Below, piece after piece: positions 8,265 through 18,122 of a stretch of 64,000 nt of DNA. A program made the position numbers and the translations under genes. The notes beneath the pieces are model-generated. The model saw only the letters and a program-made list of their open reading frames with translations, was not told where the DNA came from and did not search any database. Each line of letters begins with the position of its first letter. The stretch's first letter is position 1. The stretch lies in NCBI GenBank assembly GCA_015232355.1, contig JADFZW010000001.1:62001-126000 (forward strand). Reading direction: 5' to 3'. This stretch comes from Oligoflexia bacterium (GTDB lineage Bacteria; Bdellovibrionota; Bacteriovoracia; Bacteriovoracales; Bacteriovoracaceae).

Positions 8265-9779
8265 ATGGAAACTAATCAAACTAATCAAACTAATGTAATA
8301 AAACATGTTAACAGTATCATACTGGGCGCTGGAGTATCTGGATTAACCACTGGCCTTTACTTACAAAAAAGTAAAATTGCAAATGACTTTATCATCATGG
8401 AGGAAAGTTCTCGCGTAGGGGGAAGAGTCTTTACTGATTTGTTTGATGGTAATTTAGTTGAAAATGGTCCAAATGCGCTTATTCTTAGGAAAAAAGAATT
8501 TGTAACTATTTTAGAGGATCTGGCGATTAAAGATCAGTTAGTTTATCCACCAACAGAAAGTAAGAAGCGCTATATTTGTAAAAATGGAAAATTGATTTTA
8601 GTTTCTCCTAAAGAACTACTTTTAAAAAATGAATTAACAGATTTTAAAGCAAAAATTAAACTTTTGATTGGTGGTTATACTTCTCTATCAAAAGTGCAAG
8701 ATTTTGATAAAAACAAGCAAAATGACAAACAGAGTGTTTTTGATTTTTTTGCTAAAAGATTTGGTAATAAATTTGCGGAAAATTTGATTACCCCGCTTAT
8801 CTCAGGCATTTATGCAGGAGACGCTAGAAAAGTGATAATGAAATCTGCTTTTCCGAAATTTTATAAATTTGGAATGAGATCGAATTCATTTTTACTAGGA
8901 ATAATAAAATCTCTATTGGAAGAGAGGAGTGAGAAAAATAATACTGCCGTTACTGCTACCACTAAACTAAAAGGTAACTTGGCCAGTTTTGGTGATGGTC
9001 TTAAAGTTTTAACTGAGAGGATTTATCAAAGTGTTAAAGAGCAAACGCTGTTAAATACTTCGGTTATCTCCGTCTACTATGATGTAAATAATAAAAGATG
9101 GATTGTAACTACAAAAAATGGTGATAGGTTTAGCTGTCAAAATTTGATTACCACTATTCCTTCAGTAACTTTTGCACAGTTAATTTCTAATGGAGGTAAT
9201 GAGAATAAGTGGTTAAGTGAACTTACTAATAAATTAAAAGATATTAATTATTCTTCAGTAACTGTTCTTCATCTCCTCTATAATAAGGCAGATATTAAAA
9301 ATCCAAGTCGTGGATTTGGTTTTTTAAATACTCATGAACGTACTCTTGATAATAATAATAATAATAATAGTCGAGCGTTTGCTTTGGGGACTCTGTTTGC
9401 TTCACATATGTTTCCTGAACGTACTAAATTAGATCAAGAGTTGTTTACTGTTTTTTTAGGTGGAGATTTATATCCACATATTAAAAACTTTAGTGATGAA
9501 AAATTGCTAAATGATATCCATAGTGAAATATCTAAAACGATGCTTATTAACTGTAAGAGTAAGCTTCCTAACAATCATTTAATTGTTCGTTGGGATTTGG
9601 CCATTCCTCAGTATGATCTTAAACATCTAAACTTTAAAAATTGGCTTGAAAATAACAGCAATGAGAGTGATAAACATAATCTATACTGGAGCACTAATTA
9701 TATTAATGGTGTCTCAGTTCCTGATTGTATGATCAATGCTAAGTCTGTTGCTGAAAAAATTATTAGGAAATATATTTAA
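8265..9779 (+). CDS. hemY: Protoporphyrinogen oxidase, HemY/HemG FAD type
   Basis: This enzyme oxidises (copro)protoporphyrinogen IX in haem synthesis using FAD. The N-terminal Rossmann motif GAGVSGLTTGLYL (about residues 19-31) is followed by the GG signature SSRVGGRVFTD and NGPNAL, both typical of the amine-oxidase/PPOX superfamily. The C-terminal YINGVSVPDCMINAKSVAEKI is the conserved FAD-contacting end. The 504 residues exceed the usual 450-470 because of low-complexity insertions: the N-terminal TNQTNQTN repeat and a run of Asn around residue 363. The mntP gene begins two bases after its stop. The SD sequence is weak. Confidence 0.85.
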   Translation: METNQTNQTNVIKHVNSIILGAGVSGLTTGLYLQKSKIANDFIIMEESSRVGGRVFTDLFDGNLVENGPNALILRKKEFVTILEDLAIKDQLVYPPTESKKRYICKNGKLILVSPKELLLKNELTDFKAKIKLLIGGYTSLSKVQDFDKNKQNDKQSVFDFFAKRFGNKFAENLITPLISGIYAGDARKVIMKSAFPKFYKFGMRSNSFLLGIIKSLLEERSEKNNTAVTATTKLKGNLASFGDGLKVLTERIYQSVKEQTLLNTSVISVYYDVNNKRWIVTTKNGDRFSCQNLITTIPSVTFAQLISNGGNENKWLSELTNKLKDINYSSVTVLHLLYNKADIKNPSRGFGFLNTHERTLDNNNNNNSRAFALGTLFASHMFPERTKLDQELFTVFLGGDLYPHIKNFSDEKLLNDIHSEISKTMLINCKSKLPNNHLIVRWDLAIPQYDLKHLNFKNWLENNSNESDKHNLYWSTNYINGVSVPDCMINAKSVAEKIIRKYI

Positions 9780-9781
9780 AT

Positions 9782-10366
9782 ATGACGATTACTACAATTT
9801 TTATTATCGCTGTGGCACTCTCGATAGATGCTTTTGCAGTTTCTATCAGTTGTGGACTTAAATTAAAAAAATTAACCTATGAAAAATATTTTAAGATTGC
9901 TCTTGCTTTTGGACTCTTCCAAGCATTAATGCCTCTTTTAGGCTGGTCCATTGGTCATTTAATTAAAAATTTTATCTCTCAATATGCTAACATTATCGCC
10001 TTTACAATTTTTTTGATTTTGGGATTGAAGACAGTTGTTCATGCTTACACATCTAAACCAACTATTACATCTTCTTGTGATTCATCATCATCTGATTCGC
10101 ATTCATGTACGTGTAATAATTTACGTTGCCTTATGGGGCTGTCAGTGGCCACTAGCATAGATGCATTTTTGATTGGACCAATTTTAGCATTGTATGATTT
10201 AAATATTTTCATTTCAACATCGATCATTGGTATAGTTACATTCTTAATCTGTTTTTGTGGCCCAATCATTGGATATCGTTTGGGAGATATCTTTGGTAAG
10301 AAGGCGGAGTTTGTAGCAGGAATTATTTTGATAATTATTGCGATTAAAACTTTGTTAGGGAAATAA
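9782..10366 (+). CDS. mntP: Manganese efflux pump MntP
   Basis: MntP is a six-helix inner-membrane exporter of Mn2+. The family hallmarks are two repeated acidic motifs, here SIDAFAVSISCG in helix 1 and ATSIDAFLIG in helix 4. The loop between the two halves is Cys/Ser-rich (SSSDSHSCTC), longer than in E. coli. The start is two bases after the hemY stop and there is no clear SD, so translation probably depends on coupling. The manganese riboswitch often found before mntP is absent because there is no leader. Confidence 0.93.
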   Translation: MTITTIFIIAVALSIDAFAVSISCGLKLKKLTYEKYFKIALAFGLFQALMPLLGWSIGHLIKNFISQYANIIAFTIFLILGLKTVVHAYTSKPTITSSCDSSSSDSHSCTCNNLRCLMGLSVATSIDAFLIGPILALYDLNIFISTSIIGIVTFLICFCGPIIGYRLGDIFGKKAEFVAGIILIIIAIKTLLGK

Positions 10367-10396
10367 ATATTTTTGGTGTGTTTTATATTTTATGTA

Positions 10397-10444
10397 ACTT
10401 ATTGAGTATGTGACTTATTGAGTATGTGTGACTTATTGAGTATG
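10397..10444. repeat. Three tandem copies of ACTTATTGAGTATG
   Basis: Exact 14-base copies lie at 10397-10410, 10413-10426 and 10431-10444, separated by TG and TGTG. The same 14-mer forms both arms of the perfect palindrome at 37777-37818, so this is an interspersed element and not local slippage alone. Confidence 0.9.
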
Positions 10445-10497
10445 CCCATTATATTGGCCACAAAAAAGACTAAATAAAATTTGATCAGACACTTCTA

Positions 10498-10526
10498 AGT
10501 ATACTTTTTTTAAAAAAAAGTATACT
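10498..10526 (+). terminator. AT-rich hairpin with following T-run after mntP
   Basis: AGTATAC followed by seven T pairs with eight A followed by GTATACT, giving arms of 14 bases. CGTGA and a T8 tract follow. This can terminate the hemY-mntP transcript. The A/T symmetry means it could also act in the other direction. Confidence 0.6.
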
Positions 10527-10626
10527 CGTGATTTTTTTTAAATTTAACTTATATACTAAATTTAGTTTATAGATCTTAAGATAACAAAACAATTTCTATA
10601 ATTTTTTTTAAACAAGGATTAATTTC

Positions 10627-13005
10627 ATGCAATTACTTTTTGAAAAAATATCTATATCATTTCCCTTTCTCTCATCGATGTTATCCACAATTTTTCATCG
10701 TTCATTAATATACTTACTATGTTTATTCAATCTAGCTATAGCTATAGCATCGTCAGGGGAATCAGATTTAGACAAGCTGTCCACAACAAATCTAAATAAC
10801 AATATTAATATTAATGATTATTTTGATTACTTCACAGAAGGTTCTCGAAAAAATGGTTATGTAAAATTCGTTGTTGTTTTAAATAATAGTAATGGTAGCA
10901 ATGAGGACAATGGAGATGTAAAACAGCGAAGTATAAAAGAAATCTACTTTCAAAAAAAAATACTGAAGTTTCACGATGATTTAATAAAAAATATTTCACC
11001 ATTCAAAGAACATTATAATGATTCAACCTATTCTCAGATGCGAAGACAAAATATAATAATTGGCGTACTTGAAAACAACATAAAAACTGTAATAGATGGA
11101 GATGGTACAGTAAGGGAGAAAAGTAATTTAAATTTTGTTATTGATACTTTGGATGCAGAAAACAAACATATTCCTATCGACTTAATTGAAGGGATTCATA
11201 AGTCTTTAACTGAGAGGATACAACATAAAGATTTAGCGATTAAAGACTTAACCTTAAAACCTATGACCAAAGAACAGCAAGAGGCCATTTCTATTTCCAA
11301 TAGTAAAATACCGTTATGGAAAAAAGAAGTAGATTCAGATAATGAATTAATAAAAAGTAATTGCTATTCTAGCGGTTATGGACTTGGACGCTTAATTGCA
11401 GTCAAAGGAAGTGATTTGCAAAGTGAATTTGATAAGGGAAATATCACTCTAAATGATATTGTTCTTCTCGATGATGTTCCCAAAGAAGCACCTCAGTTGA
11501 TGGGAATAATTTCAAAAGCGCCTTCAACCAACTATTCACATGTAGTACTCTATTCAATCCAAACGGAAACACCATTTTTACATCTGAATGATCAAAATGA
11601 GCTATCTAAACTAGATGCTATTGCTAAAAAAAAGGGCCAGATATTTTTTAAAACCATCTGTTCTAAAAATCAAAACGAAAGTTCATTTGTAATTAAAGAT
11701 CTCACTCCTTTGTTGCAAGATTCTTCTGAGCAAAAGTCAAAAGTTGAAGAGATTAGTCGTAAGCTACTCAAATATCACATAGGTATGCCTATTGAAATTC
11801 TTCGATACGACGAGAGTGAAAAATCAAATTCCTTGCTAGACCTTTCACTTGCGTCCTCTGGTTTAGAGGATGTCGGTCTTGTTGGCGCCAAAGCATCACA
11901 GACAGCTTTAATTATTAATACACTTACCGATAACAGCGTTGGAATAGCAAAAGGAGGAATGGGTGTTCCTATAAAAATGTATGGCGAATTTTTAGAAAAA
12001 AGTATTGATAAAAAAAGTGGTAAAAAACTTTTTGAATTTATCGCTCCATTGATGAAAAAAATTCAATTACCAACGATTTCTCAAGGAGAGTTAATCTCTT
12101 CACTAAACGAGATCCAAGAACGCATAAAGGATGCGATAGTTCCTAGTGATTTAAAAGAAAAAATTTTATCTCCTCTATACAAAAAGTTTGGAAAAGGAAA
12201 AGCAATCAAACTTAGTGTTCGATCTAGCAGTAATGCTGAAGATACTCCTTACTTTAATGGTGCTGGAATCTACTCTTCCACTACTGCATGTTTAGGTGAT
12301 GATGAATTACCAGCATCTGCAAATTCACTTTGTAATCCCAATGGAAAAAGAAAACCCGTGATCGATCGTATAAAAGATGAAGTTTGGAAAAGTATGTTTA
12401 ACCCCAAGGCTTTCATGGCCAGACAACACTTTCAGATTAAAGAGGAAAATGTGGGGATGGGAGTATTAATTCATCCATTCATTTCTGGTGAAAAATCTAA
12501 TGGAGTATTGGTTATTGGAAAAGATAAAAGTCCAGACGATGGATCAGATATTTATAGCATGAATTCTTCATCCTTTTCAGGAGGCGAAAACCTTGTCACC
12601 TCTCCTCCTGAGGGAGCTCATCCTGAAGAAATAAAAATATCTGCACCCATGGATAGTATTGATTGCAGTAGTATGAGTAGAGTTAGTTACTCTTCATTGG
12701 AAAAAGATAATAAAGAGGTGAATAGCGATGATGAATATCAAAAATTATTTGAACTATCGATAAAAATACTAGAAGAATTTGAAAAAAAATCTCCTTACTT
12801 TAAAAATGGAGAAAATCAAGAGATGAAAGAAAAACTTAAACTTGATATGGAATGGATAATTCTTCCTGCAAAATCTGCATTTAATAATAGTGATGAAAAT
12901 AAGATTGTATTTTTACAATCTCGCACATTACCACTAAAACAAAAAACTAAAGAAATATTAGAAAAAGAAAAACAATTAATCGATGCTCTTTTAAAATTGG
13001 AGTAA
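10627..13005 (+). CDS. Exported protein with swivel-like and PPDK/PEP-synthase ATP-grasp domains
   Basis: Residues about 10-42 are a long signal peptide or membrane anchor (IYLLCLFNLAIAIASS). A middle segment (about 255-320: NDIVLLDDVPK, MGIISKAPSTNYSHVVL) resembles the phosphohistidine swivel domain. From about residue 405 the protein matches the pyruvate phosphate dikinase N-terminal domain: VGAKASQTALI, KLSVRSSSNAEDTPYFNGAG, GVLIHPFISGEKSNGV and the terminal FLQSRTLPL. The swivel-before-ATP-grasp order differs from classical PEP synthase but is one I recall from predicted exported proteins of delta-type bacteria. ATP-dependent phosphotransfer outside the cytoplasm would be odd, so the role is unclear. 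AAGGA precedes the ATG. The unknown exported protein at 13078 follows 72 bases later. Confidence 0.75.
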   Translation: MQLLFEKISISFPFLSSMLSTIFHRSLIYLLCLFNLAIAIASSGESDLDKLSTTNLNNNININDYFDYFTEGSRKNGYVKFVVVLNNSNGSNEDNGDVKQRSIKEIYFQKKILKFHDDLIKNISPFKEHYNDSTYSQMRRQNIIIGVLENNIKTVIDGDGTVREKSNLNFVIDTLDAENKHIPIDLIEGIHKSLTERIQHKDLAIKDLTLKPMTKEQQEAISISNSKIPLWKKEVDSDNELIKSNCYSSGYGLGRLIAVKGSDLQSEFDKGNITLNDIVLLDDVPKEAPQLMGIISKAPSTNYSHVVLYSIQTETPFLHLNDQNELSKLDAIAKKKGQIFFKTICSKNQNESSFVIKDLTPLLQDSSEQKSKVEEISRKLLKYHIGMPIEILRYDESEKSNSLLDLSLASSGLEDVGLVGAKASQTALIINTLTDNSVGIAKGGMGVPIKMYGEFLEKSIDKKSGKKLFEFIAPLMKKIQLPTISQGELISSLNEIQERIKDAIVPSDLKEKILSPLYKKFGKGKAIKLSVRSSSNAEDTPYFNGAGIYSSTTACLGDDELPASANSLCNPNGKRKPVIDRIKDEVWKSMFNPKAFMARQHFQIKEENVGMGVLIHPFISGEKSNGVLVIGKDKSPDDGSDIYSMNSSSFSGGENLVTSPPEGAHPEEIKISAPMDSIDCSSMSRVSYSSLEKDNKEVNSDDEYQKLFELSIKILEEFEKKSPYFKNGENQEMKEKLKLDMEWIILPAKSAFNNSDENKIVFLQSRTLPLKQKTKEILEKEKQLIDALLKLE

Positions 13006-13077
13006 TCATTAAGTACTATAAAAATAGTATAAAAATATTATAAACAAATTTTTATCTTAAAAAAAAAGGAAATTAAA

Positions 13078-14241
13078 ATGAAATCAAAATTTACTCTTTT
13101 GCGTCTCTTTCCTGTTATTACCTCTAGAATAATTGGAGCATTAACCGTCAGCACTCTAATTATCTCTAGTAATGCTATCCTTCTTGCTAGTGATAAGGCC
13201 ATTTTTAAACCGTATATTAGCGCCAAAATCACTGGTAGCATTTTAAATAGTGATAAAAAAATATGGGAAGATGCTACTCTTTCAATCACTAAATCAGCAG
13301 ACGATAGTTCCCTTCCTTTCAATTCAAAGATCAGTGGAACAATCACTACAGATAGCAAATCTATTGATGGAGGTTTTAGTGCTAATTCTTCAGAGAAAGA
13401 AAAAGATATTAGTATCCATAAAACATTAAGTGATAGTGGCTTCAATGCAAATGAAATTCAGCAAGATGCTAAAGAACAAACCTATGAGATTGATAAAAGT
13501 GACCTCAATTTTACAAGAAATTTAAACGACAAAGTTATTAGCAATATAAAAATTATCGATGAATGCTCTTCTCGGCCCAAATTTGATGGTCGAAGTGTAC
13601 ATATGATTAATGAACTTATACTCTCTATAGTCAAGATCGTAGGAACAAATGGCCAGGAACAAACTTTTAGATTAGTAACTGATAAGTTGTTAACTTTAAG
13701 CGATAGAAATAGCGTTAATATTACTACTGAAAAAAGAAATGTTACGGTTAAAAATAGCAACAACGCTATTAAGGCCACCATTACATTTAAATTAGGAACA
13801 GACGTAGATAAACTTCCACCAGGTGTTGGTGGTGGTTTAACTTCTTTCAATCCCGCTGGTTTTCAATTGGTAATGGGATATACCAGATATTTTATTATCA
13901 AAAAAGTAAGTGTTGAAATGTTAGATGGACCAGAAGGAGTTAAGGGTAAAAAATTTGAAATTACAAATCCTGTTCATTGGCAAATTGCTATTCCTCACCA
14001 TAATCACAGATTATCGGATGGCACTTCAAAGGTTAGTATCGACCTTGCTAGAGCAAATGGCCTATCTGAAGAGATATCTGCACATCTTGAAAAATCCAAT
14101 GCACGATTTTTAAATTTTGAAGTACCTGTAGGTCAATCAGGTCCATTTCCAACAAATTCAGAGTTAGATCAAAATGCATCTCTCACTTCTGACGAAACGA
14201 AGACTATTTTATGGCATACTGGAGAGGCCAAAAAGCATTAG
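13078..14241 (+). CDS. Exported protein of unknown function
   Basis: A 387-residue protein with a signal peptide (about residues 18-40, LTVSTLIISSNAILLAS) and a good AAGGA SD. The middle third is Thr/Asn/Lys-rich and predicted beta. The most distinctive part is C-terminal: a Gly-rich GVGGGLTSFNPAGF, then NPVHWQIAIPHHNH with clustered histidines that could bind metal. I cannot assign a family. It may be cotranscribed with the PPDK-domain gene upstream. Its stop overlaps the response-regulator remnant on the other strand by four bases. Confidence 0.7.
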   Translation: MKSKFTLLRLFPVITSRIIGALTVSTLIISSNAILLASDKAIFKPYISAKITGSILNSDKKIWEDATLSITKSADDSSLPFNSKISGTITTDSKSIDGGFSANSSEKEKDISIHKTLSDSGFNANEIQQDAKEQTYEIDKSDLNFTRNLNDKVISNIKIIDECSSRPKFDGRSVHMINELILSIVKIVGTNGQEQTFRLVTDKLLTLSDRNSVNITTEKRNVTVKNSNNAIKATITFKLGTDVDKLPPGVGGGLTSFNPAGFQLVMGYTRYFIIKKVSVEMLDGPEGVKGKKFEITNPVHWQIAIPHHNHRLSDGTSKVSIDLARANGLSEEISAHLEKSNARFLNFEVPVGQSGPFPTNSELDQNASLTSDETKTILWHTGEAKKH

Positions 14242-15856
14242 GAATGAGCAACTTTTTTACTACCTGATGATAATGATACTAGCGATTTAAATAAGTCAGA
14301 TACCTCTTGCTTATTGAATGGCTTCTTAAGATAACCATCAATATTTTGCTTCAATGATTTTCTTTGATCGGAAGTATAGTCGGTAACAATACCTCCAGTT
14401 ATAACTATGAACTTAGTCTCTAAAGCAATGTTGTCTAATTTGACTCTTTCGATTAACTGATCTCCGTTCATGTGAGGCATTTTTATATCGGTTATTACAT
14501 AATCAAATTTTTCTTTTTTTATCATACCATAGGCATCTTCACCATCAGCTGCTTCAAAGACATTAAGACCAAAGGAAGATAAAAATTTATGTTTTTAATA
14601 TTAATAATCTTCGCCGCAAGTAACCCGTAAATTAAAGAACCCTCCTTATGCCGAAAGACAGCTTCCATGTTTTCATAAAATCCCTTTTCCGCTAACTGTT
14701 TTAGCAAAAATTTTTGATCATCAGGATTATTCCAAAAATTTATTTCAGTAGAAATTTTTCCAATTATCTCTTCTTTGCTATAACCAGAAATTTTTGAAAA
14801 TCCAGGATTAATTTCAATAAACTCACCGGACATGCTACTAATGCTTATGGCATTTGGAGAGGTATTGAAGTAAGCTCTATATATTTCCTCAGCTTCACGT
14901 TTGGCCTCTTCTATTTTTTTGTATTCTGTGAGGTCTCTTGAGATTCCGACAATTTTTATAACTTTTCCATTTGAATCCAATATGGGCGCTTTTATAGTAT
15001 GAAAAGTGTGAACAATTCCATCATATCTTGTAATTTGTTCTTCTGGAATATCAAGAATCTTTCCTGTAGTTGCAACTTCTAAATCATCTCTAATATATTT
15101 TTGAGTTATATCTGGAGCAACAAAAGGTGCATCAATAATGCCTCGAAGTTGTTCTGACGTCATTCCATAATAAGTACGAAGTGCCTTATTTCCCCACATC
15201 AGCTTCGCCTCTGGACTTTTAACGAAAACAATATCTGCGATTGCATCGAGAATTTGATTCAAGTCCTCTTCACTCTCTTTCAACTTCTTTTCGGCCAGCT
15301 TGCGCTCGGTAATGTCGACGCCAGAACCCTCAAAGGCAATAGCATTACCCATATTATCCAAACAAGGAACACCATTGGCATGAAACCAACGCCAAGATCC
15401 ATCATGGTGTAATACACGATACTCAGCTCCGATTTGTCTCTGTTTTGTTTCCATTGTTTTTTTTAAAAATTCAATACATACTGAAACATCATCGGGATGG
15501 ACGAATGGTTGAAATGGTTTTCCAATGACTTGATTTATTGGATGCCCTAAAAGTAAAGTCCAAGAAGGAGAAACGAAGGTAAATATTCCATTTGGTGAAA
15601 GCGTGAAAATTATATCATGACTGTGTTCTATCAATAGGCGATATTTTTCTTCACTATCATTTAGTCTTTTTTCTGATTGCTTACGTTCGGTGATGTCACG
15701 ACAGAGCGAAATGATGGTAGATGTTTTGTTTTCCACAGTAGCACTTATTTCCACTGGAGTGATTTTACCGTGCTTATCCACATAATCAATAACGAAGTTT
15801 CTAATACTGCCATCTCTTAAGCATCTAGTAACAGCATCAGCACTTAGTAACTTCAT
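14238..15856 (-). pseudogene. Relic of a PAS hybrid sensor kinase (PAS domains fused out of frame to half a receiver domain)
   Basis: The upstream reading frame (14522-15856) begins inside a PAS domain (DGSIRNFVIDYVDKHG) and contains several PAS/PAC units (CRDITERK, VDITERK, SRDLTEYKKI). It ends in a nonsense tail, NFYLPLVLMSLKQL. In another frame from about 14590 the DNA encodes SSFGLNVFEAADGEDAYGM, which runs into MIKKEKFDYVITDIKMPHMN and the rest of a receiver domain to the stop at 14238. The last PAS end, the whole HisKA and HATPase modules and the receiver N-terminus are therefore missing, and the join is out of frame. A deletion plus 5' truncation (in-frame TGA just before the first ATG) explains this. 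The PAS part could still be translated. Confidence 0.8.
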
Positions 15857-15960
15857 AAATCAATTTTAATTGCAAAGTTGTTTGATCCAGTAATATAATT
15901 GAACAGTAAGAAATGAGCACTTAATAACTTAGGAATGAGCACTTATTAAAGGAGTAGCTA

Positions 15961-15993
15961 TCAGTTGTCTGATATCTAACAACTGACAACTGA
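15961..15993. other. Short inverted repeat before the DUF486 gene
   Basis: TCAGTTGTC (15961-15969) and GACAACTGA (15985-15993) form a nine-base stem with a 15-base loop that contains a further ACAACTG. Nearby, ATGAGCACTTA occurs twice (15913 and 15936). The 16017 gene has no clear SD, so this leader may matter for its expression. Confidence 0.4.
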
Positions 15994-16016
15994 ATGCTGC
16001 GAACAGAGTCCGCGAT

Positions 16017-16364
16017 ATGTTTAAGACAATTATATTACTGGTATTTTCAAATATTTTCATGACATTTGCTTGGTATGGACATCTTAAAAATCTTAAAACT
16101 AAACATATAGTGATTGCTATTTTAGTGAGCTGGGGAATTGCATTTTTTGAATATTGTTTGCAAGTGCCGGCCAATAGAATTGGAAGTAGTTACTTTACAC
16201 TATCTCAATTGAAAGTTATTCAAGAAATAATCACCATGATTGTTTTTGCTATCTTTGCAGCACTATACATGAAGGCGCCATTAACAAAAAATTTATTATT
16301 TGCTGGACTCTGTTTAGTGGCCGCTGCTTACTTCATATTCCAAGATAACAGACCTATTAATTGA
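16017..16364 (+). CDS. DMT-family membrane protein (DUF486)
   Basis: The 115-residue protein has four probable membrane helices. It fits DUF486: N-terminal FSNIFMTFAWYGHLK, central SWGIAFFEYCLQVPANRIG, and the hydrophobic end with FIFQDN. Members are small drug/metabolite-transporter-like proteins whose substrate is unknown. The stop TGA overlaps the ATG of the radical SAM gene, so the two are translationally coupled. Confidence 0.88.
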   Translation: MFKTIILLVFSNIFMTFAWYGHLKNLKTKHIVIAILVSWGIAFFEYCLQVPANRIGSSYFTLSQLKVIQEIITMIVFAIFAALYMKAPLTKNLLFAGLCLVAAAYFIFQDNRPIN

Positions 16365-18106
16365 TGAAATCAAAGTTACAAACAAAGATTGTTTTAATCG
16401 CTCCACCAATAGAGGATTTTTACGATACCGATATTCGCCATCAACCGATCTCATTAGCTCTTCTCAAAGCTTCAATCATAAAATATTTATCAGGGTTGGA
16501 ATCAGATTTAAAAATAGATGTTGTAATTAGAGATTATCATCATGGTTATCCTAAAAAAACTATTCCTTATCCTAAAGAGTTTTTATATTTAAAAAAGTAT
16601 TATCAAGAGCGTGATCAAAGTCCATTTTCAACTTTTAATCAATATTATCGTTTCGGTGCTGACCTTAAAGTGATCATAGATGATTTAAAAAGTTTAAATG
16701 CTAACATTGTTGGAATTAGCTCTTCTTTTTCTCCATATCATAGAGAAGTTTTGGAGCTAGTAAAGGAGATTAAAAAGCATTTTCCTGATGTAATTACTGT
16801 AATAGGTGGAGCGCATGTAACCGCCAGACCTCTGCAAATTTTAAAATCTGAACATGATTATGTTGATTTTATAATTAGAGGAGAGGGGGAACGTGCGTTT
16901 GTTGAATTTTTAAAAGTTGTTGTAAATCTAGAGACAGATACATTACAATTAAAGATGATTCCTAATTTAGGGTTTAGGGATAAAGATAAAAAAGATAAAA
17001 AAGATAAAGATAGTATAATTTTAAATCCAATCACTCCTAATTTTTCTTTAGATGAAATTCCATTTGCAAATCTAGATGATCTTCCAGTAAATAAATACCT
17101 CTATCAAAAAAAACCATTAATAACATTGATAACCTCGAGATCTTGTCCATATCACTGCAGCTTCTGTTCGATAAAAGATGTCTTTGGTGAAAATTATCGT
17201 CGAAGATCAGTGGAGGATATTTTTAAGGAGATTAAATTAAGATATCAGCAAGGATATTTAGTATTCAACTTTGAAGATGATAATTTGACATATAATAAGA
17301 GTGAGTTTATTCAGCTTTGTAATTTAATTACAAATTATTTTACCATTGAAAATGCTGGATCTATTCCAATGCATGAGTTTATGGCGATGAATGGTGTTGC
17401 TTATTTTAATTTAGATAAAGAGATATTGATGTATATGCGCAAGGCTTTCTTTAAACACTTAAATCTATCTCTTGTTTCTAGTAATCAACAAATTTTAAAA
17501 AAATATCATAGACCACACAATCTAGAAAATTTCAAGAGAGTTGTGGATGAGGCATTTGAGCTTGGTTTTGAGATAGTATGCTATATAATTATAGGGCTGC
17601 CAGGAGAAGAGATTTCTTCAATTTTAGAGAGTATTAAGTTGTTAACCATATCACCACTGCTTATTGGAGCAAGTATATTTTATCTTAATCCTGGTTCAGC
17701 AATAGGTAGAGAGACAGATACAGACTTAGATACAGATACAGGTTTTGAAAGTAGATCTACATCACTGCAATTTGAAACATCCATTTTAAGTAGAAATCAA
17801 ATGCATACATTATTTATTGCTGTAAGAATTATAAATTTTATTAAAGGATTGAAAATAGATAGGGAGAAGGAGACAAAGTTAAGTGTTTTGCTGACCACCA
17901 AGAACTACTACGCAGATCCGCGTGCGAACATAGGATTTAAAATTTTAGATAAATTATTTTCTGAAAAAAAGATGTATCTCTATAACAAAAATACTCTTTC
18001 TCTTCGTGATAACTTTTGTATACTAACTTTTAGTAAATTATGGAATGAAATTGAGTTTGTACAAACACAGAGTGGTTTAAAAGTAATAAATGATTTAATG
18101 ATCTAA
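16364..18106 (+). CDS. B12-binding-domain radical SAM protein
   Basis: The start is the ATG at 16364, overlapping the DUF486 stop as TGATG. The N-terminal ~200 residues resemble a cobalamin-binding domain (NIVGISSSFSPY, TVIGGAHVTARP, IIRGEGERAFVEF). The radical SAM [4Fe-4S] motif is C261-x3-C265-x2-C268 in SRSCPYHCSFCSI. It is followed by a TIM-barrel-like region with NFEDDN and EIVCYIIIGLPGE. The substrate is unknown. Two in-frame low-complexity expansions stand out: the Lys/Asp repeat near residue 208 and a Thr/Asp repeat near residue 448. The LhgO-like gene follows after 16 bases, suggesting an operon. Confidence 0.9.
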   Translation: MKSKLQTKIVLIAPPIEDFYDTDIRHQPISLALLKASIIKYLSGLESDLKIDVVIRDYHHGYPKKTIPYPKEFLYLKKYYQERDQSPFSTFNQYYRFGADLKVIIDDLKSLNANIVGISSSFSPYHREVLELVKEIKKHFPDVITVIGGAHVTARPLQILKSEHDYVDFIIRGEGERAFVEFLKVVVNLETDTLQLKMIPNLGFRDKDKKDKKDKDSIILNPITPNFSLDEIPFANLDDLPVNKYLYQKKPLITLITSRSCPYHCSFCSIKDVFGENYRRRSVEDIFKEIKLRYQQGYLVFNFEDDNLTYNKSEFIQLCNLITNYFTIENAGSIPMHEFMAMNGVAYFNLDKEILMYMRKAFFKHLNLSLVSSNQQILKKYHRPHNLENFKRVVDEAFELGFEIVCYIIIGLPGEEISSILESIKLLTISPLLIGASIFYLNPGSAIGRETDTDLDTDTGFESRSTSLQFETSILSRNQMHTLFIAVRIINFIKGLKIDREKETKLSVLLTTKNYYADPRANIGFKILDKLFSEKKMYLYNKNTLSLRDNFCILTFSKLWNEIEFVQTQSGLKVINDLMI

Positions 18107-18122
18107 AAAATAGGACGTCTCA

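Noticed and set aside
9780..9781. yybP-ykoY manganese riboswitch for mntP
   Set aside because: mntP starts two bases after hemY, so no leader exists to hold it.
10397..10444. Possible short CRISPR-like array
   Set aside because: The repeats are 14 bases with only 2-4 bases between them, and no cas gene is present.
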